Part shown: positions 15,514 to 21,902 of the stretch, piece by piece
How positions within the stretch are numbered: the first letter of the stretch is position 1
Layout: the number at the start of each line of letters is the position of its first letter
Assembly (NCBI GenBank): GCA_040902425.1
Contig: JBBDXI010000066.1
Location: 1-23,469 of the forward strand
Source of the DNA: JBBDXI01 sp040902425
GTDB lineage: Bacteria; Planctomycetota; Phycisphaerae; Phycisphaerales; UBA1924
Direction of reading: 5' to 3'
DNA length: 23,469 nt
Made by a program: the position numbers and the translations under genes
Notes under the pieces: generated by a model
Databases searched by the model: none
Seen by the model: the letters and a program-made list of their open reading frames with translations, nothing else
Told to the model about the DNA's origin: nothing

Positions 15514-16326
15514 ATGCTCACGCTCCTGCTGCTGACGTGCGGGCTCATCCTGGCTCAACCGCCCGCAGCGCCCGCGCCCACCAGCCCCGCTGCGACGCCC
15601 AAGGCGAACTCGGCAATCGCGCCAGCGCCGCGCACGGATGAGGGTTGGGTCAAGCGCAACGACTCCTTCAACGCCCGCGCGAGGCAGGGTGCGGCCAAGG
15701 GCGACATCGGGATCGTCTTCCTGGGCGACTCCATCACACACGGGTGGGAGAACCACGGGCGGGAGGCGTGGGCGGCGCACTACGCGGGGCGGGGCGCGGT
15801 GAACTTCGGGATCGGGGGGGACCGGACGCAGCACGTGCTGTGGCGCGTGCAGAACGGGAACCTGGCTGGGCTGGCGAAGCCCGCGGCCGGCTCAGCGCCA
15901 AAGCTCGTGATCGTGATGATCGGGACGAACAACCTGGCGTCGAACTCGGCGGCGGAGATCGCGGAGGGGATCGGGGCGGTGGTGAGGGCGTGTCGCGAGA
16001 AGCTGCCGGGGACGCCGGTGCTGCTGCTGGGGGTGTTCCCGCGGGGGCGGGAGGCGGGCGACCCGGCGCGGGCGAAGATCGCGGAGGTGAACGCCCTGGC
16101 TTCGAGGCACGCCGATGGGGAGCATGTGCACATGCTGGACATCGGGGACCGGTTCCTGTCCGCGGATGGGTCGATCTCGCCGGAGATCATGCCGGACTAC
16201 CTGCACCTGTCTCGGCGCGGGTACGAGGTCTGGGCGGGGGCGATGGAGCCGGAGGTGCGGCGGATTCTCAAGGAGGCACCTGAGTCATCGCCCGGGCCGG
16301 GGCCGATTTCCACGCCGGGGAAATGA
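15514..16326 (+). CDS. Secreted SGNH/GDSL-family hydrolase
   Basis: The 270-residue product has a signal peptide (MLTLLLLTCGLILA, then Pro/Ala linker to about residue 40) and an SGNH esterase domain. Block I is IVFLGDSITHGWE with the catalytic Ser, block II NFGIGGDRTQHVLWR, block III VIVMIGTNNLA, and block V DYLHLSRRGYEVWA with the Asp-x-x-His pair. The sequence is of the platelet-activating-factor acetylhydrolase-like type often found in planctomycetes, acting on acetyl esters of glycans or lipids outside the cytoplasm. The substrate is not predictable. The Pro-rich tail of 15 residues looks dispensable. It is convergent with the alpha/beta hydrolase gene. Confidence 0.9.
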   Translation: MLTLLLLTCGLILAQPPAAPAPTSPAATPKANSAIAPAPRTDEGWVKRNDSFNARARQGAAKGDIGIVFLGDSITHGWENHGREAWAAHYAGRGAVNFGIGGDRTQHVLWRVQNGNLAGLAKPAAGSAPKLVIVMIGTNNLASNSAAEIAEGIGAVVRACREKLPGTPVLLLGVFPRGREAGDPARAKIAEVNALASRHADGEHVHMLDIGDRFLSADGSISPEIMPDYLHLSRRGYEVWAGAMEPEVRRILKEAPESSPGPGPISTPGK

Positions 16327-16343
16327 CGTCTGGCAACCATCGC

Positions 16344-16363
16344 TCGCCCCCTTTCAGGGGCGA
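16344..16363. terminator. Hairpin between convergent hydrolase genes
   Basis: TCGCCCC-CTTTCA-GGGGCGA makes a 7-bp stem with a 6-nt loop in the 47-nt gap between two convergent stop codons. No T-run follows, so it may be a weak bidirectional terminator or 3' stabiliser. Confidence 0.42.
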
Positions 16364-16373
16364 AGAGCGGCCC

Positions 16374-17165
16374 TCAGTCCCGCGGGGGGCGCGACGGGTT
16401 GCCCAGCGGTTCCTCCCCTCGCAACCGCCGCGCGAGGTCGGTCCGGATCAGCTTGTCCATGGTGACGGCGTTGTGCGAGAGGAGGGTCCAGGCATCGACC
16501 CAGATGGGCTCCTCGCCCGGCGGGGCGGCGTTGGTGGCGCCGACCCACCAGTCGCGGAGGCGCGCGTAGCAGACCAGTTCGTAGGGGCGCGGGCGATCGT
16601 TCAATCGCGACACCAGTTCGCAGCCCGCGCGCATGTCCCGCGCTGCGCGGTCCGGGCAGATCCAGCGCGCGATCGACGCGCCCTTGTGGGGCGTCGCGAT
16701 GGTGAACAGGCGGGCGATGCGCAGGCCCGCGGCCGGTGAGGCCGGCCCGGGGCGGGGACGCCCCGGCTCACCGCGGACCGGGCCCGCGGGCCGGCACCAG
16801 AGCTCCGGCGCGGCCGCCAGGCGCGCCACCAGGCCGCCCATCGACACGCCGACGACGTCGACCTCCGCGGTGCCCTCGCCTTCGCCGGGCCAGCGCCGGC
16901 GCACTTCTTCGACCGAGCGCCGCGCGGCCTCCTGGAGACTGCCGGTAAAGGCGAAGCTCACGGGGAGCACCTGCGCCCGGTCCGCGCCGACCAGCTCGCG
17001 GATGCGCCGGGCGAGGATGCGGATGGGCCACGACGGCGCCCGCCAGCCGCCGAGGAAGACCAGCGGGCGCGGGAGCGGGCGGGCATCGCGGCGCATCCGC
17101 GCCCACTCGGCGGCCAGGCCGCCGGGGGGCGGGCGGAAACCGGGGTTCTCGATCCATCGCGGCAT
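16374..17165 (-). CDS. Alpha/beta hydrolase (lipase/esterase-like), paralog 1
   Basis: The 263-residue product from ATG 17165 (GAGG 7 nt upstream) has an alpha/beta hydrolase core: PLVFLGGWRAPSW at the first strand, the nucleophile elbow VDVVGVSMGGLVARLA, FTIATPHKGASIAR, and a C-terminal SHNAVTMDKLI His region. It is clearly related to the protein at 18767: IRELVG/VARRLG, YELVCYARLRDWWVGATNAAPPGEEPIW against FELVCYTQCRDNLVGATRTAPPGQEPIW, and the ending ARRLRGE. Unlike that one it has no signal peptide or lipobox, so it is probably cytoplasmic. The region 16734-16773 inside it is a strong palindrome coding for a Pro/Gly/Arg-rich linker. It is divergent from the TraB-type gene, 68 nt apart. Confidence 0.82.
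   Translation of the reverse strand: MPRWIENPGFRPPPGGLAAEWARMRRDARPLPRPLVFLGGWRAPSWPIRILARRIRELVGADRAQVLPVSFAFTGSLQEAARRSVEEVRRRWPGEGEGTAEVDVVGVSMGGLVARLAAAPELWCRPAGPVRGEPGRPRPGPASPAAGLRIARLFTIATPHKGASIARWICPDRAARDMRAGCELVSRLNDRPRPYELVCYARLRDWWVGATNAAPPGEEPIWVDAWTLLSHNAVTMDKLIRTDLARRLRGEEPLGNPSRPPRD
16734..16773. repeat. Long imperfect palindrome inside the hydrolase gene
   Basis: Outer arms CGGTGAG (16734-16740) and CTCACCG (16767-16773) enclose a perfect inner hairpin CCGGGGCG-GGGA-CGCCCCGG (16747-16766), with a 6-nt bulge on the left side. A perfect 12-bp palindrome GGCCCGCGGGCC follows at 16781-16792. It lies in a variable linker of the hydrolase and resembles an inserted palindromic repeat. 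Confidence 0.6.
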
Positions 17166-17233
17166 CGCGGCCTCGTTACGATCGTCCGGGAAACAGCAGG
17201 CCGTCGAGCCCCGTACACGGGCCCGGAGAAACC

Positions 17234-18643
17234 ATGATCCGAAGAACCCCCGCCGTGCTCCTGGCCTTGCTTGCGGCCCTTCCGCCCGCTTCATCGGCGT
17301 TCGCGCAGGCGGAGGGTAACGGGGCCGCGGCGGCGGCGCACGTTGCCGCGCCCTACCAGCGCACGGCCGACGACCGCCCGGGCGGGGTGGTGCGGCTGGA
17401 GATGACGATCCGCGAGTTTGCGCCGCCGCGGGCCGGCATGCCGACGATCTACCTCGCCGGCGCGGTGCACATCGCCAACCCGTCCTTCTACGGGTCGCTT
17501 CAGGAGTTCCTCGACACGCAGGATGTGGTGCTGTTCGAGGGCGTCAAGCCGCCGGGGGCCGGCTCGGGCGAGCACGACCGGGGGGAGCAGACGCCGGAGC
17601 AGAAGGCCAAGGCGACCGAGCGGCGGATCCGCTTCTTGGCGATGGCGATCGAGCGGTACCGGGCGAAGGAGGGCGGGCTGCCGGAGAGCCTCGCGGCGCT
17701 CGTCGAAGGGAGCGAGGGGAGGATCGCGCAGCTGCTGAAGGGGTCGCTGAGCGACGCGTGGGGCCATCCCATCGGTTACGACGTGAGGGCGGCGACACCC
17801 GCCCCGGGCTCGTCCCAGCCGCCGATCTCGGATGGCGGGCCCGCGCCGGCCGGCAAGCCGGGGGCGCCGACGTTCGACGTGCTCAGCCTCGGCGCTGACG
17901 CGAAGGCCGGCGGCGAGGGCGCCGCCTCGGACCTGCGGTTCAGCGATCAGAAGCCGCTGAAGAAGCCGGAGAAGGGCGACCGCTCGGGCGGGATTCAGCA
18001 GGAGCTGGCGGACGCGACGGGGCTGGTGTTCCAGTTGACCGCGATGGACCACAACAAGGCCCACTGGCGGAACAGCGACCTCTCGATGGACCAGATCCAG
18101 GACCGGCTGGAGGCCTCGGGGGCGAGCGCCGACGAGCTGTTCAGCATGCTGGAGGGGACCTCGTTCACGGGGCGCCTGGCGGGGATGATGCTCTCGATGA
18201 TGGGCTCGACGGCGGAGGGGCGGACGATGCTGCGCCTCATGATGATCGAGATGCTGGGGCGGGCCGACGAGCTGATCAAGCTCCGGCTGCCCGGCGGCAT
18301 GGAGGGGATGATGGCGGTGATCCTGGAGGACCGCAACAAGGTGCTGGTGGATGACATCCGGCGGATCATCGAGCGCGAGCCGGGGATCAGGACCGTCGGG
18401 GCGATCTACGGCGCGGGGCACCTTCCCGGCGTGGAGAGGAGCCTCGTCGCGGACCTGGGGTACAGGCCCGCGGGTGACCGGTGGCTCGTCGCGATGGAGG
18501 TCGATGCGGACCGCGACGGCGTCTCGCCCTCGCAGCTGGTGGCCACGCGGCGGATGGTCGGGCAGATGATCCAGACCCAGCTCGACCAGGCGGCGCGGGA
18601 GAAGGCGCGGAAGGAGAAGAAGGCGCTCGAGCAGCCGAAGTAG
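17234..18643 (+). CDS. Secreted TraB/Tiki-type protein with inserted GspG-like domain
   Basis: The 469-residue product starts at ATG 17234 with GGAG 5 nt upstream. Signal peptide: MIRRTPAVLLALLAALPPASSAFA. The N-terminal TraB/GumN-like part has IYLAGAVHIANPSFYGSL (a Gly-x-x-His motif) and DVVLFEGV with a Glu, as in Tiki-type metalloproteases. Residues about 129-240 differ: a helix RIRFLAMAIERYRAKEGGLP, then DAWGHPIGYDV, and DVLSLGADAKAGGEGAASDL, the pattern of the GspG major pseudopilin C-terminal domain (DPWG-Y and SxGADG-GGEG-DI, its calcium loop). The TraB fold then resumes: ILEDRNKVLVDDI and the second Gly-x-x-His, IYGAGHLPGVE. A charged Lys/Glu-rich tail ends the protein. Function unknown; an extracytoplasmic protease-like protein is the best guess. 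Confidence 0.78.
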   Translation: MIRRTPAVLLALLAALPPASSAFAQAEGNGAAAAAHVAAPYQRTADDRPGGVVRLEMTIREFAPPRAGMPTIYLAGAVHIANPSFYGSLQEFLDTQDVVLFEGVKPPGAGSGEHDRGEQTPEQKAKATERRIRFLAMAIERYRAKEGGLPESLAALVEGSEGRIAQLLKGSLSDAWGHPIGYDVRAATPAPGSSQPPISDGGPAPAGKPGAPTFDVLSLGADAKAGGEGAASDLRFSDQKPLKKPEKGDRSGGIQQELADATGLVFQLTAMDHNKAHWRNSDLSMDQIQDRLEASGASADELFSMLEGTSFTGRLAGMMLSMMGSTAEGRTMLRLMMIEMLGRADELIKLRLPGGMEGMMAVILEDRNKVLVDDIRRIIEREPGIRTVGAIYGAGHLPGVERSLVADLGYRPAGDRWLVAMEVDADRDGVSPSQLVATRRMVGQMIQTQLDQAAREKARKEKKALEQPK

Positions 18644-18665
18644 GGGTGAGGTGCGGCTTTCTCTG

Positions 18666-18690
18666 CGTGCTCGGCGCCCCGGCGAGCACG
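18666..18690. terminator. Strong hairpin between convergent genes
   Basis: CGTGCTCG-GCGCCCCGG-CGAGCACG forms a perfect 8-bp stem, 22 nt after the TraB-type stop. It is symmetric, so it could end transcripts from both directions, though T-runs are absent. It merges into the CGCAGAG repeat that follows. Confidence 0.42.
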
Positions 18691-18700
18691 AGGGAGAGTT

Positions 18701-18741
18701 CACGCGGAGGCGCAGAGCCCGCAGAGCAGGAGCGCAGAGTG
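18701..18741. repeat. CGCAGAG-unit intergenic repeat
   Basis: CGCAGAG occurs at 18711, 18720 and 18733, with a variant CGCGGAG at 18703. A reverse-oriented TCTCTGCG lies at 18660-18667. Similar CGCAGAG-rich strings are familiar from intergenic regions of many unrelated bacterial genomes. It fills most of the gap between two convergent stop codons. Confidence 0.55.
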
Positions 18742-18766
18742 AAGGAAGGTCCGGTGCGCGCGGCGG

Positions 18767-19630
18767 TCAGTCCGCCGGGGGGGCATCGCCGGCCTGCAGC
18801 AGCGGCGTCTCTCCCCGGAGGCGGCGGGCGATGTCGACCAGGAACATCGGGTTGCGGCTCGCCGTGAAGTGGCTGAAGACCAGCGTGCCGCTGGTCCAGA
18901 TCGGCTCCTGGCCGGGCGGGGCGGTCCTGGTCGCGCCGACGAGGTTGTCGCGGCACTGGGTGTAGCAGACCAGCTCGAACCCCGCCCCCGGCAGGGCCGT
19001 GTCGATGGCGTGCAGGAACGCCGAGCCGCCCCGCATGTCGGCCGTCGCGGGATCGAGGGCGAGGATCTCGGCCATCCTCGAGCCGCGGTGCGGGGCGCTG
19101 ATGGTGTACAGGCGGGCGATGCGCAGGCGCTTCCGCAGCGCCGGGCCCTGGTCCGCGGGGTCCGGGTCCTCGCTCATCGACCGGCCGCGCACCTCGGCCC
19201 GTGCCTCGGGCGTGAGGGCGGCCCAGCGTGCGGCGATCCCGCCCATGGACACTCCGACGACATCGACCTCGATGGTCCGCTCGGGGTCGGGGCTGGGCCA
19301 GCGGGCCTCGACCTCGCGGAGGATGGTGCCGCAGACGTCGTCGAGGTCGCCGGAGAAGGTGTAGGAGATGGCGAGGAAGTCTCCCGGCTTGCCGCTGGTC
19401 ATCTCGCCGAGCCTCCGGGCGACGCGGTTGGCGAGCGTGGGCAGGCCGTGGTAGCCGTTGAGCACCACCACCGGGCGGAGGAGCTGGACCGGCTCGCGCT
19501 CCATGCGCTCCGCCTCGGCCGCGGCGCCCAGGCGCGTGAGGCCGAGGGCGCCGTTGCGCTCCGGGAGCGCCACGCACCCGCCGAGGAGCGCCGCCGCCAT
19601 CGCCATAGCCAGGAACCGCCGCATGCTCAC
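18767..19630 (-). CDS. Lipoprotein alpha/beta hydrolase, paralog 2
   Basis: The 287-residue product starts with GTG at 19630, or ATG at 19624. The N-terminus MRRFLAMAMAAALLGGC is a lipoprotein signal peptide with Cys at the lipobox, so the protein should be anchored on the outer side of a membrane. The hydrolase core has PVVVLNGYHGLPTLANRVARR, the elbow VDVVGVSMGGIAARWA, YTISAPHRGSRMAEI and SHFTASRNPMFL. It shares GATxxAPPGxEPIW and ARRLRGE with the protein at 16374, so they are paralogs in different compartments. A lipase-like or esterase activity is likely; the substrate is unknown. It is convergent with the TraB-type gene and divergent from the VWA gene. Confidence 0.85.
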   Translation of the reverse strand: MSMRRFLAMAMAAALLGGCVALPERNGALGLTRLGAAAEAERMEREPVQLLRPVVVLNGYHGLPTLANRVARRLGEMTSGKPGDFLAISYTFSGDLDDVCGTILREVEARWPSPDPERTIEVDVVGVSMGGIAARWAALTPEARAEVRGRSMSEDPDPADQGPALRKRLRIARLYTISAPHRGSRMAEILALDPATADMRGGSAFLHAIDTALPGAGFELVCYTQCRDNLVGATRTAPPGQEPIWTSGTLVFSHFTASRNPMFLVDIARRLRGETPLLQAGDAPPAD

Positions 19631-19636
19631 CGCCTC

Positions 19637-19642
19637 AGTCTA
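19637..19642 (-). promoter_or_regulatory. Candidate -10 hexamer of the lipoprotein hydrolase gene
   Basis: TAGACT on the minus strand ends 6 nt before the GTG at 19630, identical in sequence and spacing to the site at 15502. GAGG between them could instead serve the ATG at 19624 as a Shine-Dalgarno sequence. Confidence 0.42.
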
Positions 19643-19679
19643 CCAGCGCCGGTCTGAAAGCCGCTCGTGCTTTCGGTGG

Positions 19680-19698
19680 CACAGGCAGCCGGCCTGTG
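19680..19698. repeat. Small palindromic repeat, copy 2
   Basis: CACAGGC-AGCCG-GCCTGTG is a perfect 7-bp stem with a 5-nt loop, preceded by GGTGG. It shares GTGGCAC, GGC and GCCTGTG at the same spacing with the copy at 10026-10044. It sits between two divergent genes. Confidence 0.6.
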
Positions 19699-19756
19699 TC
19701 CCGCCCTCCCGATTCCTTCGACCACCTCCCCGCCGGGGTTTCAGATAACCGTCGAA

Positions 19757-19762
19757 TACCAT
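19757..19762 (+). promoter_or_regulatory. Candidate -10 hexamer of the VWA gene
   Basis: TACCAT ends 7 nt before the TTG start at 19770, with only CCAACCC between them and so no Shine-Dalgarno sequence. Confidence 0.38.
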
Positions 19763-19769
19763 CCAACCC

Positions 19770-21902
19770 TTGAACCTGACCTTCCTCAGCCCCCTGCCCG
19801 CCCTCGCCGTCGCGGCGGCGGCCGTCCCGGCGCTGCTCATCCTCTATTTCCTCAGGCTCCGCCGGCGCCCGGTGCGGATCAGCTCCACGCTGCTGTGGGA
19901 GCAGGCGACCCGCGACCTGCAGGTCAACATCCCCTTCCGCTTCATCCGGCCGACGTGGCTGCTGCTGCTGCAACTGCTGATACTCGGGCTGTTCCTGCTG
20001 GCCCTGGCGCGGCCGGCGCTGAACATGGGCTCCGGGGCGCGGGACCGCGTGATCCTGATGATCGACCGGTCGGCCTCGATGAGCGCCCGCGACGGGGACC
20101 CGTCCGGGGGGAGCACGCGGCTGGATGAGGCGCGGCGCCGGGCCCTGCGGACGCTCGATGAGCTGTCGCGCACGGCGTCGGGGTCGTCGTTCGCGGTGGT
20201 CGAGTTCGCCGCCTCGCCGCGGATCGCCTCCGGCTTCACGCAGGACATCGGCGCGGCCCGGAGCGCCATCGGCGCCATCCAGCCCTCCGACCAGCCGGGC
20301 GACCTGGGCGCAGCGCTGCGGCTGGCGGGCGCCATGCTCACGGGCGAGGCGACCGAGGCGGCCCGGCCCGAGCCGGGGATGGTGATCCTGNNNNNNNNNN
20401 CGCCCGGGGAGGGGTACACGCTCGGGGGGGCGCACTTCCGCTACGAGCGGACCGGGATCGCGGACCGGTCGGCGGGCGGCCTGGGCAGCGACGAAGTCGG
20501 CAAGCGCGCCGGCGCCGGCGCGCCGCAGTCGCGCGACAACCTCGGCATCGTCGCGCTCTCCGCCCGGCGCGACTGGGATGACCCCTCGACGGTCCGCCTC
20601 TTTGTCCGCATCCGCAACGCCAGCACCGGCCCGGTCGTGGCCCCGGTCGCCCGCGCCCAGGATGGCGCGGAGATCGACCGCAAGGCGGTCGAGGTCCCGG
20701 GCAACCGCGCCGCCGAAACGAGCGCGCCGGGCTCGGCGCCCGCCGTAGAGGCCGCGCCCGACGCCGCCGAGTCGGTCGCCACGTTCACGCTCAACCGGCG
20801 CGAGGGCGGCCTCCTGACCGTTTCCATCGACCGCCCCGATCTGCTCGCGTCCGACGACACGGCGTCGCTGGTGCTTGAGGCCGCCAGCAAGCCCAGCATC
20901 CTGGTCGTCATCCCGGACCCGCCGGCCGCGCCGGGAGAGGATGACCCGCCGGCGCTCCGCGGGCCGGAGTGGCTCATCACGACTGTCCTGCGGGAGATGC
21001 AGGTCCCCTTCCGGACGATCCGCGCCTCGACGTACGAGCGGGAGATGGCGGGCGATGAGCCGCCGCAGGCGGACCTGTTCATCTTCGACCGGGTTGCGCC
21101 CTCGCGCCTACCGGTGGCCCCGTCGCTGAGCTTCGGGGCGGGCGTCCCCTCGGAGGGCCTCACGCTGGGCCCACCACCCGAGGGCTCGCCCGGGACCTAC
21201 ATGATCTCGTGGCACCGTGCGCACCCGCTGCTGCGGCACGTCGCCCTCGACGCGGTGTTTGTCTCGCGGCCCATGTCGGTCGCCGGGACCGGCGTGACGC
21301 CCGCCGAGCTGGCCCGCGGCGCGGCCGGCCCCCTGATCCTGCTGCTGGAGGATCGCGCCGCCCGGCGCGTGGTGGTCGCCTTCGAGCTGGCCTACTCCAA
21401 CTGGCCGGTCACGGTGGGGTTCACGATCTTCCTCGCGCAGGCGGTGGACCACCTCACACTCCGCGCGGCGGAGCACGCCGGCCTGGCCTTCACCACCGCG
21501 CAGCCGGCGTACGCCGATGTGGACCCGGGCGCCCGCGGCCGGGTGGTCCTCGAGGGCCCGCAGGGCCAGCGGCTCGAGCGCGACGCCTCAACGGGCCAGG
21601 CCACGCCCGCGGGGCTCCGGCGGGTCAACCTGGGGCTGATCGATCGCGCCGGCGTCTACCTGGTCGCGGGCGCGGCGCGGGTCTACGAGCGCGGCTCGCC
21701 CACGGCGGCCCTATCCGTCAACCTGCTCGACCCGACGGAGACCTCGCTGGCCGTCGCCGAGCACATCCGCGTCGGCGGCGAGTCCGTGACGGGGTCCGGG
21801 CGCGGCCAGGAGCCGCTGGAACTCTGGCCGCACCTCGTCGCGGCCGCGCTGGCGCTGCTGGTGCTGGAGTGGTTCCTGAACGCGTGGTTCATGCGGGTCT
21901 AG
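19770..21902 (+). CDS. BatA-like VWA-domain membrane protein, with internal gap
   Basis: About 710 residues are seen, starting at TTG 19770 (the family N-terminus; no ATG nearby). The BatA N-terminal domain has TM1 (about residues 8-29), the cytoplasmic RISSTLLWEQATRDLQVNIPFRF and TM2 (about 62-83). A VWA domain follows with the MIDAS motif Asp99-x-Ser101-x-Ser103 (MIDRSASMS) and QPGDLGAAL. The strand that should carry the next MIDAS Asp (VIL-SDG) is lost in the gap at 20391. Later parts include NLGIVALSARRDW, an extracytoplasmic domain, and a C-terminal membrane helix LVAAALALLVLEWFLNAWF. Such proteins usually work with MoxR ATPases and DUF58 proteins; these are not in the window. The stop overlaps that of the convergent gene by 4 nt. 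Confidence 0.9.
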   Translation: MNLTFLSPLPALAVAAAAVPALLILYFLRLRRRPVRISSTLLWEQATRDLQVNIPFRFIRPTWLLLLQLLILGLFLLALARPALNMGSGARDRVILMIDRSASMSARDGDPSGGSTRLDEARRRALRTLDELSRTASGSSFAVVEFAASPRIASGFTQDIGAARSAIGAIQPSDQPGDLGAALRLAGAMLTGEATEAARPEPGMVILXXXXPGEGYTLGGAHFRYERTGIADRSAGGLGSDEVGKRAGAGAPQSRDNLGIVALSARRDWDDPSTVRLFVRIRNASTGPVVAPVARAQDGAEIDRKAVEVPGNRAAETSAPGSAPAVEAAPDAAESVATFTLNRREGGLLTVSIDRPDLLASDDTASLVLEAASKPSILVVIPDPPAAPGEDDPPALRGPEWLITTVLREMQVPFRTIRASTYEREMAGDEPPQADLFIFDRVAPSRLPVAPSLSFGAGVPSEGLTLGPPPEGSPGTYMISWHRAHPLLRHVALDAVFVSRPMSVAGTGVTPAELARGAAGPLILLLEDRAARRVVVAFELAYSNWPVTVGFTIFLAQAVDHLTLRAAEHAGLAFTTAQPAYADVDPGARGRVVLEGPQGQRLERDASTGQATPAGLRRVNLGLIDRAGVYLVAGAARVYERGSPTAALSVNLLDPTETSLAVAEHIRVGGESVTGSGRGQEPLELWPHLVAAALALLVLEWFLNAWFMRV
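20391..20400. other. Assembly gap (10 N) inside the VWA gene
   Basis: The gap falls right after PEPGMVIL, where SDG of the VWA domain is expected. The frame happens to continue, but the true length is unknown; comparison with relatives suggests that only a few to some tens of residues are missing. Confidence 0.97.

Noticed and set aside
18701..18741. CGCAGAG units as a CRISPR array
   Set aside because: Units are 7 nt with 2-6 nt between them; there are no spacers of about 30 nt and no cas genes.
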